In this document: positions 17,615 through 24,669 of the stretch, one piece after another
Layout: each line of letters opens with the position of its first letter
Position numbering within the stretch: position 1 is the stretch's first letter
NCBI RefSeq assembly: GCF_000430625.1
Contig: NZ_AUMJ01000061.1
Span: 1 to 34,237 of the forward strand
Origin: Aneurinibacillus terranovensis DSM 18919
GTDB lineage: Bacteria; Bacillota; Bacilli; Aneurinibacillales; Aneurinibacillaceae
Direction of reading: 5' to 3'
Length of the DNA: 34,237 bases
Notes under the pieces: generated by a model
Told to the model about the DNA's origin: nothing
The model's input: only the letters and a program-made list of their open reading frames with translations
Databases searched by the model: none
Made by a program: the position numbers and the translations under genes

Positions 17615-18442
17615 TTATTTTGCCATTTCTAATTTTGGAGTCTCTAGTGTTTCATTTAAACTGCCGGTACGGTAGCCTTGTAAATCAATCGTTATATACA
17701 TATATCCGATACTCTTCAGTTTGCTTACAATCATTTCATTGAAACCCGCTAGTTTCTGGATATCTTGAGGTAAAACCTCGATACGAGCTAATTTATCGTG
17801 CTGGCGTACCCTGACTTGACGGAAGCCAATGTCCATTAAGAACTGTTCAGCCTTGTCAATCATCGTTAACTTCTCCTGCGTAATCACCTCACCATAAGGA
17901 ATACGAGAAGAAAGACATGCAAACGATGGTTTATCCCAGGTTCGTAAGCCCAACTGATGTGATAGGGCACGAATTTCCGTTTTGGCTAGCCCCACTTCCT
18001 GCAGGGGAGCACGAACTCCTTTTTCTAAAGCCGCCTTAAATCCTGGACGATAATCACTTAGATCATCAGCAATCGCCCCAAAAACGACGTGATCATAGCC
18101 TCGTTCTTGTGCAATCGGGATCAAATGGCTGAAAAGCTCCTGTTTGCAGTAGTAGCAACGGTTGATTGGATTTTCCGCGTACCCTGGAATATTCAACTCG
18201 CTCGTTTGAATGACAAGGTGTTGGCTACCGATTTCTTTGGCCAGAGCCATGGCTTCTCTCCGTTCGCGCTCTGGATAGGTCTCGGCATCAGACGTTACTG
18301 CCAAAACATTATCTCTTCCTAGCGCTTCAACTGCTGCTTTAAGCAAAAAGGTGCTATCAACTCCACCTGAAAATGCGACCACAACTCGTCGAAGCTGGCG
18401 AAGATTCTCCAGCAACTGTTCATATTTAAGTTGAAATGGCAT
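17615..18442 (-). CDS. larE: LarE: ATP-dependent sacrificial sulfur transferase of nickel-pincer cofactor synthesis
   Basis: 275 residues. LarE adenylates the carboxylates of the LarB product and transfers sulfur to give the dithio-pincer nucleotide. The PP-loop SGGVDS lies at residues 25-30. A single cysteine in FACLSSRIPYG is residue 176, the same position as the sacrificial Cys176 known from Lactobacillus plantarum LarE. The motif lacks extra cysteines of the [4Fe-4S]-dependent LarE type. Other blocks are NPINRCYYCKQELF and FGAIADDLSDYRPG. Start ATG 18442 after AAGGGAGCGTTACAAC. It sits 70 bases after the aldolase gene and about 100 bases ahead of the activator, so it is probably co-transcribed. 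Confidence 0.94.
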   Translation of the reverse strand: MPFQLKYEQLLENLRQLRRVVVAFSGGVDSTFLLKAAVEALGRDNVLAVTSDAETYPERERREAMALAKEIGSQHLVIQTSELNIPGYAENPINRCYYCKQELFSHLIPIAQERGYDHVVFGAIADDLSDYRPGFKAALEKGVRAPLQEVGLAKTEIRALSHQLGLRTWDKPSFACLSSRIPYGEVITQEKLTMIDKAEQFLMDIGFRQVRVRQHDKLARIEVLPQDIQKLAGFNEMIVSKLKSIGYMYITIDLQGYRTGSLNETLETPKLEMAK

Positions 18443-18511
18443 GTTGTAACGCTCCCTTTAAGAAAATATTATAAAACTCCCAACTTTATATCAAGTTTGT
18501 TCCACAATCTT

Positions 18512-19534
18512 CTAGAGGGTTGCTATTTTACAAGTGTTCTGACTTAACTCATATGCAACGTCAATAATTTGGTCCTCTTGACCACCAACGATACGACGTT
18601 TTCCTAATTCAACCAAAATAGCAAGGGGGTCTACACCAAATTGTTCAGCCGCACGCTTTGCGTGCAGGAAGAAACTGCTATATACTCCTGCATAACCAAG
18701 AATTAAAGCCACACTATCAATGATTTGCGGACCAGACATCTTCGGAGCTACAATATTTTCGGCTGCATGGATTAACTTGCCAAGATCACAACCGGTTTGG
18801 TATCCTGCTTTATGCATAGCCGCAATCATGACTTCCGTTTGCGAATTTCCGGCTCCAGCCCCCATGCCGCGCAAGCTTCCATCAACAAACGTAGCTCCTT
18901 CTGCAAGAGCGGCAAGCGTGTTGCCTACTGCACAGCCGAGGTTGTTATGGGCATGGAATCCGACTGGAATATGTATCGCTTCCCGTAAAGCCGACACACG
19001 GGCCCGCACTCCATCCGGCAATAAGGCACCCGCCGAATCTGTCACATATACCACGTCCGCACCATAGCTTTCCATCTTCTTGGCTTGTTCAACCAAACGC
19101 TCCGGTTCTTCCATATGAGCCATCATTAAAAACCCAACGGTAAACAATCCTTCTTTTTTAGCATATTTAATATGCTGTTCGGAAATATCAGCTTCTGTAA
19201 TATGAGTTGCCACGCGAACGGCCTTCGTCCCGTATGCAACAGCCGCTTGCAAGTCCTCAATTGTGCCGATACCAGGCAGAAGCAATACGGTTACTCTACC
19301 GTTCGTAACTGCCTCACTGACTGCTTTCAAATACTCTACATCTGTAGCGCGGCTAAATCCGTATTGAAAGGATGAACCCGCTAAACCGTCACCATGTCCG
19401 ACTTCAATCAGATCTACTCCGGCTTGATCCAAAGCGCCGGCAATTTCAGCCATTTCCGCAGGAGTAAACTGATGTCTGATTGTGTGCATTCCATCGCGAA
19501 GCGTTGAATCTGTAATGGTAATTTTTTGTGTCAT
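18512..19534 (-). CDS. 4-hydroxy-2-oxovalerate aldolase (DmpG/MhpE type)
   Basis: 340 residues. It cleaves 4-hydroxy-2-oxopentanoate to pyruvate and acetaldehyde and belongs to the DRE-TIM (HMG-lyase-like) family. Visible are [18 protein letters not shown] at the N-terminus (metal and catalytic Asp/Arg/His), [16 protein letters not shown] and the metal-binding HAHNNLG near 200. Its ATG overlaps the stop of the preceding dehydrogenase gene (ATGA), as expected for the two-protein complex that channels acetaldehyde. The length is that of the family (about 340-345). Confidence 0.95.
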   Translation of the reverse strand: MTQKITITDSTLRDGMHTIRHQFTPAEMAEIAGALDQAGVDLIEVGHGDGLAGSSFQYGFSRATDVEYLKAVSEAVTNGRVTVLLLPGIGTIEDLQAAVAYGTKAVRVATHITEADISEQHIKYAKKEGLFTVGFLMMAHMEEPERLVEQAKKMESYGADVVYVTDSAGALLPDGVRARVSALREAIHIPVGFHAHNNLGCAVGNTLAALAEGATFVDGSLRGMGAGAGNSQTEVMIAAMHKAGYQTGCDLGKLIHAAENIVAPKMSGPQIIDSVALILGYAGVYSSFFLHAKRAAEQFGVDPLAILVELGKRRIVGGQEDQIIDVAYELSQNTCKIATL

Positions 19535-20418
19535 AGTTTAGATGCCTCCTCTTCAACTGCCTGATATTTCGCAATCCGCTGAGCGACGCCCACTGCAGCT
19601 GCCGTAATGATATCCAGGTTACCAGAATAATTCGGTAAATAGTCTCCTGCGCCCTCTACCTCAATAATGGTCGTTACTTTATCCCCGTCCACAATGGAAG
19701 GAACCTTCAAACGGTATCCGGGAACGTAGGTTTGCACTTCTTTTACGATTTCTTCTACAGCCTGTTCAATCGCTTTTTGATCCGGATTCTTCACTTTCGT
19801 ATAGACAGTGTTACGCATCATGATCGGTGGATCGGCCGGATTCAGAATAATGATCGCCTTTGATCGATCTGCGCCGCCAACTTGGTGAATCGCACGGGAG
19901 GTTGTTTTCGTAAATTCATCAATGTTTTGACGGGTTCCGGGTCCTGCGGAACGACTGGAAATCGTCGCTACGATTTCGGCATATTCCACATCCGCAACTT
20001 CATTGATTTTTGCCACAATCGGAATGGTCGCCTGTCCACCGCAAGTAACCAGATTAATATTTGGGCTATTTAGATTTGCCTCCATGTTAACCGAAGGTAT
20101 AACATATGGTCCGACTGCTGCCGGAGTTAGATCGATCGCGCGAATTCCGGCTTCACGTAAGAGCGGTGCATGCTTTACATGAGGTTTTGCCCCCGTACAG
20201 TCAAACACAAGATCGATTTCATCCTTCCGCTCTAAAATGGCGTCAATCCCTTTATCGGAAGTTTCAATGCTCCGCTCGCGGGCCATACGCAATCCGTCCG
20301 ATTCAGCAACAATCCCTACCATTAAACCAAGTTCTAATTCCTCGCAGCGCAACACTTTTAACATTAAGTCAGTACCGATATTTCCCGGTCCGATAATCGC
20401 AGTTCTTAATTTTTTCAT
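19531..20418 (-). CDS. Acetaldehyde dehydrogenase, acylating (DmpF/MhpF type)
   Basis: 295 residues from the ATG at 20418 (GGGGGAATCAAGG upstream; an ATG 18 bases earlier lacks a good site). It converts acetaldehyde, NAD+ and CoA to acetyl-CoA, receiving acetaldehyde from the partner aldolase. The N-terminal Rossmann motif is [11 protein letters not shown], and the catalytic cysteine is in [12 protein letters not shown] (C126 from this start). Other family blocks are [20 protein letters not shown] and [15 protein letters not shown]. The 4-base overlap with the aldolase gene suggests coupled translation in fixed ratio. Confidence 0.95.
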   Translation of the reverse strand: MKKLRTAIIGPGNIGTDLMLKVLRCEELELGLMVGIVAESDGLRMARERSIETSDKGIDAILERKDEIDLVFDCTGAKPHVKHAPLLREAGIRAIDLTPAAVGPYVIPSVNMEANLNSPNINLVTCGGQATIPIVAKINEVADVEYAEIVATISSRSAGPGTRQNIDEFTKTTSRAIHQVGGADRSKAIIILNPADPPIMMRNTVYTKVKNPDQKAIEQAVEEIVKEVQTYVPGYRLKVPSIVDGDKVTTIIEVEGAGDYLPNYSGNLDIITAAAVGVAQRIAKYQAVEEEASKL

Positions 20419-20442
20419 CCTTGATTCCCCCTGCAATCGATT

Positions 20443-21228
20443 TTACTTTGACTGAAAACCAACCTGAACAGTTCCAACGCCGCCGAAATAGGCTGTATAA
20501 AGATCTCCAGGCCTTACCTCGTATGCTTTCGTAAATGAGCCTGACAGAACGATATCTCCTGCTTTCAGACCCTCACCAAATGCAGCCAACTTGTTACATA
20601 ACCACGCGACCGCCGCTGCCGGATGGCCCAACACTGCTGCGCCTGCGGCTGTGTCAACTACCTCTCCGTTACGCTCCAATACCAAACCAATCGTCCGGAG
20701 ATCCAAATCACTCACAGGAATACCTCGGCTCCCCAGTACTAAAGCTCCAAACGATGCATTATCGGCAATTGTATCTTGGATTTTAATTTTCCAATCCCGT
20801 ACTCGGCTGTCGATAATCTCAAAAGCAGGGACGATGTAATCGGTCGCCCGGATAACATCATGGAAATGTACGCCAGGCCCCTGTAAGTCATGCTTCATAA
20901 CAAAAGCCAGTTCCGCCTCTACCTTAGGTTGAAGAAATTGTTCATACGGAACAAGGCTTCCTTCCGGTAAAAGTGCATGTTCGAACAATGAACCAAAATC
21001 CGGTTCGGGAACTCCAAGTGCGTTTTGCATGGCCTTTGAAGTTAACCCGATCTTATGTCCGATTAGACGGCTTCCGGATTCCAGTTTCCATGCCTGGACT
21101 TGTTTTTGTATTGCATAAGCATCCTCCACTGTAATATCCGGGTACGTTTCCGTCAACGGATCGATCGGCTGCCTGTTGTTGTCGGCTTCCCATAAATTTT
21201 TCGCTGCTTGTTCTACTATCAGACGCAT
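20443..21228 (-). CDS. 2-oxopent-4-enoate hydratase (DmpE/XylJ/MhpD type)
   Basis: 261 residues of the fumarylacetoacetase-like hydratase/decarboxylase family. It adds water to 2-hydroxypenta-2,4-dienoate to form 4-hydroxy-2-oxopentanoate. The metal ligands are in KVEAELAFVMK and FEIIDSR, followed by VRDWKIKIQDTIADNAS, which fits the hydratase branch (DmpE) better than 4-oxalocrotonate decarboxylase (DmpH). I rely on remembered family sequences, so the hydratase/decarboxylase call is likely rather than certain. Start ATG 21228 after AAGGAAGATTCA. A MITE-like repeat lies just upstream, between this gene and the MoCF gene. Confidence 0.9.
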   Translation of the reverse strand: MRLIVEQAAKNLWEADNNRQPIDPLTETYPDITVEDAYAIQKQVQAWKLESGSRLIGHKIGLTSKAMQNALGVPEPDFGSLFEHALLPEGSLVPYEQFLQPKVEAELAFVMKHDLQGPGVHFHDVIRATDYIVPAFEIIDSRVRDWKIKIQDTIADNASFGALVLGSRGIPVSDLDLRTIGLVLERNGEVVDTAAGAAVLGHPAAAVAWLCNKLAAFGEGLKAGDIVLSGSFTKAYEVRPGDLYTAYFGGVGTVQVGFQSK

Positions 21229-21257
21229 TGAATCTTCCTTTCCATCCTTTTATATAG

Positions 21258-21447
21258 TATATAAATCGCTTTTGATATATCGACATTCTTTTGTGGATCG
21301 AAATAAGAAGTAGGAGAGAAGAAGGTAGAAAAAGAAGACCCTCGACCTTGTTACGGTCGATACGCAGGGCGCATCCACCCTCTTACTTCCACCCTTCTTA
21401 TCCTCTCACCGCCCTATCTATGTCGAAACATCAAGCGTTATTTATAT
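21258..21447. repeat. MITE-like element, copy A (190 bp) with terminal inverted repeats
   Basis: Left end TATATAAATCGCTTTTGAT continues to ATCGACAT, and the right end is ATGTCGAAACATCAAGCG followed by TTATTTATAT. These are about 28-base imperfect inverted repeats. Inside, GTGGAT pairs with ATCCAC and CGACC with GGTCG. A close second copy lies at 33678-33835. No transposase is inside. TA-rich ends suggest TA target choice, as for IS630/mariner-driven MITEs. It occupies the 238-base gap before the hydratase gene. Confidence 0.8.
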
Positions 21448-21466
21448 GGTAGATTGCGTTACACCG

Positions 21467-22402
21467 CTAGCTTGAATAGTGAACGTGTACTTGATGAGGA
21501 TGATGGGAATGACCATGTACACCTACCGTTTTCATCCACCGCTCTCGAAGAAGGTTGGCCAACTGTTCTCCGAGGACTTCCGGCTCCGGCTGCTGCTCGA
21601 TGCTGGCTACAAGGGCATCGGCACAGAGCCGGACTTCCTCATTCGGTCCGGGAAGTGTAACTAAATAACTCAACCCTTCCTTGGCAACTCCAATGCGAAT
21701 GCCATCCTTAACATGTCTGCCATGTCCACGAGTGAATTTCGCAATATAAGGCGTTGCTGCATCCGGACAAACCTTAAGTAAAGCTTCGACCGTACAATCC
21801 TTATCTTCCGCCCCAACCCCGCCGGTGGTTACAATCAGGCCGAACCCCTGATCCAGAGCTTGCCTTAACGCGCCAGCAATTTCATCAATATCGTCCGCTA
21901 ACGGTCGATGGGTTTGCACCTTACATCCCACATCCGTAAAACGGTTTACAAGGTATGGCGTATTCGTATCCTCGATCATGCCCTTTCCAACCTCAAAGCC
22001 GGTAGGGAATACCTTCACACGGCGGCGAATGCGATTTTGAATTTCGCTGCCCATCGCAGCGCTCTGTTCGACTACCTGTTTGGCTTCTACCGGAGATAAA
22101 GCAATCATGCCCAATACCCCTTCGGAATGAATATCCGCATTCGGACCGAGATGAACTCCCGGAAAGGAACCGACCGCATTCAGCAGTTCTTCCTTCTTCC
22201 CTACAAACTGATCATCATTCATTGAATGAACGAGCAAGTCCAAGGCAATGTGATCTTCCCGGACGTCGATGACAAATACTCGGTCCCTGGGCAGTTTTAA
22301 TACCGCGGCTACCGTATTTGCGATTTCCGACAAATCGCAATCACTCAGATAAACGTCCGTCAAACGGAGTTCCGTTTTATTTAAAAGACTATACTCCATC
22401 AT
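21467..22402 (-). CDS. MoCF-domain (Mog/MoeA/CinA-like) protein with His-rich C-terminal tail; candidate metal-insertion factor
   Basis: 311 residues. The first 120 or so are not recognised. From about 120 the MoCF nucleotide/pterin-binding fold is seen: VFPTGFEVGKGMIEDTNTPY, then VTTGGVGAEDKDCTVEAL and VTLPGPNEE. Relatives of this fold adenylate molybdopterin or insert molybdenum. The last 16 residues carry seven histidines (VHGHSHHPHQVHVHYSS), a likely nickel-binding tail. It starts 47 bases after the NadC-like gene, within a locus holding LarB, LarE and a nickel transporter but no LarC. I infer a role in activating or metallating the pincer nucleotide. A molybdenum-cofactor role is the alternative, but no molybdoenzyme gene is seen in the window. 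Confidence 0.75.
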   Translation of the reverse strand: MMEYSLLNKTELRLTDVYLSDCDLSEIANTVAAVLKLPRDRVFVIDVREDHIALDLLVHSMNDDQFVGKKEELLNAVGSFPGVHLGPNADIHSEGVLGMIALSPVEAKQVVEQSAAMGSEIQNRIRRRVKVFPTGFEVGKGMIEDTNTPYLVNRFTDVGCKVQTHRPLADDIDEIAGALRQALDQGFGLIVTTGGVGAEDKDCTVEALLKVCPDAATPYIAKFTRGHGRHVKDGIRIGVAKEGLSYLVTLPGPNEEVRLCADALVASIEQQPEPEVLGEQLANLLRERWMKTVGVHGHSHHPHQVHVHYSS

Positions 22403-22448
22403 CTCCGCCTCCCTTTCGTTTGATAGATTCTCTTTGCTGACTGTTTTT

Positions 22449-23294
22449 TTATTCGAACGCTACGATATCCACACGCATATCGAGCAGTGGAGCGTTTAGA
22501 ATGGATGCTCCCACATCTACCAAATCAACCGGAAGATCGCGAAGCAAGAGTAATGTCTCCTCTGTCACGCCACCCGCAAAAGCTACCTTGACATCTCGAC
22601 GAACGCTAAGCTGGTCCAGGATTTTCAAAACGACCTCAAGATCCTTCAGGGATCCAGTATCCACCATGAGTACGTTAGCTCCTCCTTGAACTGCTTCCTG
22701 TGTTTCCTCGGCAATTGATTGCAATTCACCTCGAATTTGGATGACTGTTTTATGATCAGGAAACTGCGCAGCCGCATCTAGTGCTTTGCCGACCCCTCCG
22801 AACATCCGGACATAATTTTTGTCAATGTACACAAACTGACCATCTACCATACGCATACCGATGCCCGCTGCCGAAAGTGCAGCATGCAGACCTGACTTGG
22901 ATTCCTGCGGTAGTTTTTTCCACCCCCCGCAAACGACCTTCAATTTGGAACCTGCAATAAGCTGAAGTTGACGAGCACGCGTTGCGTAACCGGATGGAAC
23001 CATCATAGCCCCAAGCACCCTATCTTCTGCTATGGCTACACTCTTTGGCGTCCCACGGAAGGATAAGATGACGTCCCCCGGCCGCACAGCCGTCCCGTCT
23101 TCCAAACAGTACAATAATTCACAACCAAGTTCATGCACGAACTCCGTTGCGCGCCTGGTATGTGCTAAAATCCCACAGTTCGTAGCTACCACTTGAGCTG
23201 TAAATATACGTTGTTGAATCGGTTTAAATAGCGTATCGCGAAGATCAGGCGCCCCATCTCCTATCTTTTTTTGGGCTACTTGAGACATGCTCAT
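22449..23294 (-). CDS. NadC-like phosphoribosyltransferase with altered substrate pocket
   Basis: 281 residues, the length of quinolinate phosphoribosyltransferase (NadC) and ModD. The C-terminal barrel side is family-typical: VLMVDTGSLKDLEVVL, VKVAFAGGVTEETLLLL, DVGASILNAPLLDMRVDI. The usual DTRKT block reads GGWKK (123-127), the NHR block reads GMR (146-148), and DNH is replaced by IDKNYV. So the pyridine-carboxylate side differs while the phosphoribose side is kept. It could make nicotinate mononucleotide for the LarB pathway or use another ring acid. Start ATG 23294 after AAGGAGGATCCTC. It is the first main gene behind a sigma-54 promoter and is followed by the MoCF gene. Confidence 0.75.
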   Translation of the reverse strand: MSMSQVAQKKIGDGAPDLRDTLFKPIQQRIFTAQVVATNCGILAHTRRATEFVHELGCELLYCLEDGTAVRPGDVILSFRGTPKSVAIAEDRVLGAMMVPSGYATRARQLQLIAGSKLKVVCGGWKKLPQESKSGLHAALSAAGIGMRMVDGQFVYIDKNYVRMFGGVGKALDAAAQFPDHKTVIQIRGELQSIAEETQEAVQGGANVLMVDTGSLKDLEVVLKILDQLSVRRDVKVAFAGGVTEETLLLLRDLPVDLVDVGASILNAPLLDMRVDIVAFE

Positions 23295-23310
23295 GAGGAT
23301 CCTCCTTCTT

Positions 23311-23388
23311 CTAACAGTCCCTAACCTTCATAGAATATACTTCTTGTTCAGCAACATGGCTGCTATCATATTGGTTAAGCGTATTCAT
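23311..23388 (-). CDS. 25-codon leader ORF behind the sigma-54 promoter
   Basis: ATG 23388 to TAG 23311 (MNTLNQYDSSHVAEQEVYSM, then KVRDC). It has a strong ribosome site, GAGAGGAGTGAA. This start region is nearly identical to that of the ferredoxin gene at 33014 (GAGAGGAGTGAAATGAAT-CGCTTAA), so it is probably a duplicated promoter and start whose coding part has been lost. It could still act as a leader peptide for the NadC-like gene 16 bases downstream. Confidence 0.4.
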   Translation of the reverse strand: MNTLNQYDSSHVAEQEVYSMKVRDC

Positions 23389-23428
23389 TTCACTCCTCTC
23401 GTTTCACTTTCATATATTTTTAAATTTA

Positions 23429-23446
23429 TGCAATATTTATACCAAT
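23429..23446 (-). promoter_or_regulatory. Sigma-54 (-24/-12) promoter for the NadC-like/MoCF unit
   Basis: On the minus strand TTGGTATAAATATTGCAT has GG and GC ten bases apart, matching TGGCAC-N5-TTGCA at TGG, A and TTGCA. It lies about 40 bases upstream of the leader ORF start. It is similar in sequence and position to the promoter ahead of the ferredoxin gene. The island encodes a sigma-54 activator, so the match is meaningful despite two differences in the -24 box. Confidence 0.7.
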
Positions 23447-23474
23447 AATAAAAACACCAATAATTATGTTTTTA

Positions 23475-23640
23475 TGGAAACTCTGTATTTCCATTTTCAA
23501 AAAAGGTTTCCAACAAACTCGGAAGCTCTGTGTTTCCATTGTCGTTAGACATGGTAACTTGATGGTGTCAAATGCTTAACAACATAGTTGGAAATATTCT
23601 AACATGGTACATATCAGGAAACCGGAATGCTATGTTTCCA
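23475..23640. promoter_or_regulatory. Three palindromic sites, likely activator-binding (UAS) sites
   Basis: TGGAAACTCTGTATTTCCA (23475-23493), GGAAGCTCTGTGTTTCC (23521-23537) and GGAATGCTATGTTTCC (23624-23639) share GGAA-N-TTTCC dyad symmetry. They lie 30-200 bases upstream of the -24 box, the usual zone for enhancer sites of sigma-54 activators. The activator gene ends in a Fis-like DNA-binding motif that binds such dyads. Further GGAAA half-sites are present near 23589 and 23661. Confidence 0.7.
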
Positions 23641-23683
23641 CTATGAATTGGGTAACATGCGGAAACTGTAACGACAAAAACAA

Positions 23684-23741
23684 AGGGGTGATTATCTCAA
23701 GAAAACAACCTTTCTATCGTTTTCTTGAGATAATCACCCTT
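23684..23741 (-). terminator. Long inverted repeat, probable terminator after the nickel transporter gene
   Basis: A 23-base arm AGGGGTGATTATCTCAAG...AAAAC (23684-23706) is complementary with one mismatch or end difference to 23719-23741, with a 12-base loop. On the minus strand it is followed by TTTGTTTTTG. It lies about 55 bases past the transporter stop and upstream of the sigma-54 activator sites, so it would insulate the next promoter. Confidence 0.7.
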
Positions 23742-23795
23742 ACAAGTAGCATGGAATATTTCTATTCTACGGACATAAATTCTTATTTTTCAAAT

Positions 23796-24512
23796 CTATT
23801 GCATCCAAAGTTTGAATAAACCCTCGGTTACTCCCAAATTATACATATAATAAAGCCCAAATACGGTACTAATTCCACCGGTAATTTGCGTAAGTTTTAT
23901 ATTTACACTGACCTTATTCGCACTAAACACAAACGGAATCCCAATAACTGTTGTAAATAGGAGCATACCAATGACAGTTCCGACCCCAAATACAAGTATA
24001 TACACAGCACCTTCCCAAGCGCTCTTAACTGTAGACATTGTTAACAGAACCATTGCTGCACTTCCTGCTAGTCCATGTATTAGACCAACTAACATTGATT
24101 TTATATAGAAAATATCTTTATGTTGGTGTTTATGCCTATGCTCACTATCATGTTTGTGGGAATGGAAATGCTTATGTAACTCTCCATTATGTTTATGCTC
24201 ATGAGAGTGGATATTTTTAAAAGAAAGGATACTTGTAACTCCAAGATAAACCAACATAATCCCCACCAAAAATTCTAAAGACATAGCCCATTTATCTGGT
24301 ATTTCACCCTTCATAAAAATAAGAATAAGACCAACAATAAACAACGTTGTCGTATGGCCAATTCCCCAAAAAACTCCCGCTAAAGAAGAGCGCCATAGTC
24401 TTTTACTTTGACTTGCAATGGTCGAAACGGCTATGACATGGTCAGGTTCAATTGCATGTTTAACCCCAAGAAGAAATCCTATGGCCAAAACCGATAGTAA
24501 GCTCCCTTCCAT
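23796..24512 (-). CDS. NicO/UreH-type nickel transporter with His-rich loop
   Basis: 238 residues, about six membrane helices. The first helix carries the nickel/cobalt-transporter signature HAIEPDH within LLGVKHAIEPDHVIAVST. A second motif, GLIHGLAGSAAMVLL, follows a cytoplasmic or external loop (about 100-135) with more than a dozen histidines (HSHEHKHNGELHKHFHSHKH and on). Family members bring in Ni2+ or Co2+. Placement between ubiD and the NadC-like gene makes nickel supply for the pincer cofactor the natural role. Start ATG 24512 follows ATAGGAGTGGGATGA. Its base composition is more AT-rich than its neighbours, so it may have joined the locus separately. Confidence 0.88.
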   Translation of the reverse strand: MEGSLLSVLAIGFLLGVKHAIEPDHVIAVSTIASQSKRLWRSSLAGVFWGIGHTTTLFIVGLILIFMKGEIPDKWAMSLEFLVGIMLVYLGVTSILSFKNIHSHEHKHNGELHKHFHSHKHDSEHRHKHQHKDIFYIKSMLVGLIHGLAGSAAMVLLTMSTVKSAWEGAVYILVFGVGTVIGMLLFTTVIGIPFVFSANKVSVNIKLTQITGGISTVFGLYYMYNLGVTEGLFKLWMQ

Positions 24513-24548
24513 TCATCCCACTCCTATCTTATAAAAATGATAAACCCT

Positions 24549-24599
24549 GCATGTAGAACACAACGCAGAGCCTTTTCTTTTTCTGCTGTTTCTACATGC
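24549..24599 (-). promoter_or_regulatory. Hairpin between ubiD and the nickel transporter gene
   Basis: GCATGTAGAA (24549-24558) pairs with TTCTACATGC (24590-24599), with an inner GCAGA/TCTGC. On the minus strand it is followed by AGGGTTTATCATTTTTAT and lies about 40 bases before the transporter start. It could be the ubiD terminator or a leader structure controlling the transporter. I do not recognise a known riboswitch. Confidence 0.4.
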
Positions 24600-24669
24600 C
24601 GGTATACTATTCGACTGTTTCTGATTTGCCTGTAAGGCATTCTTAACATTTTCGCTATCGACCATTATG

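Noticed and set aside
20443-21228. 4-oxalocrotonate decarboxylase (DmpH) instead of hydratase
   Set aside because: The FEIIDSR-RDWKIKIQDTIADNAS stretch matches the hydratase branch as I remember it, and the gene precedes the aldolase pair as hydratases do; not fully excluded.
23475-23640. Repeats as a small CRISPR array
   Set aside because: Repeats are short dyads with unequal spacing (16-17 bases each, gaps 28 and 86) and there are no cas genes; regulatory sites fit better.
24513-24669. NiCo or cobalamin riboswitch before the nickel transporter
   Set aside because: I could not find the conserved cores of either; only one hairpin is evident.
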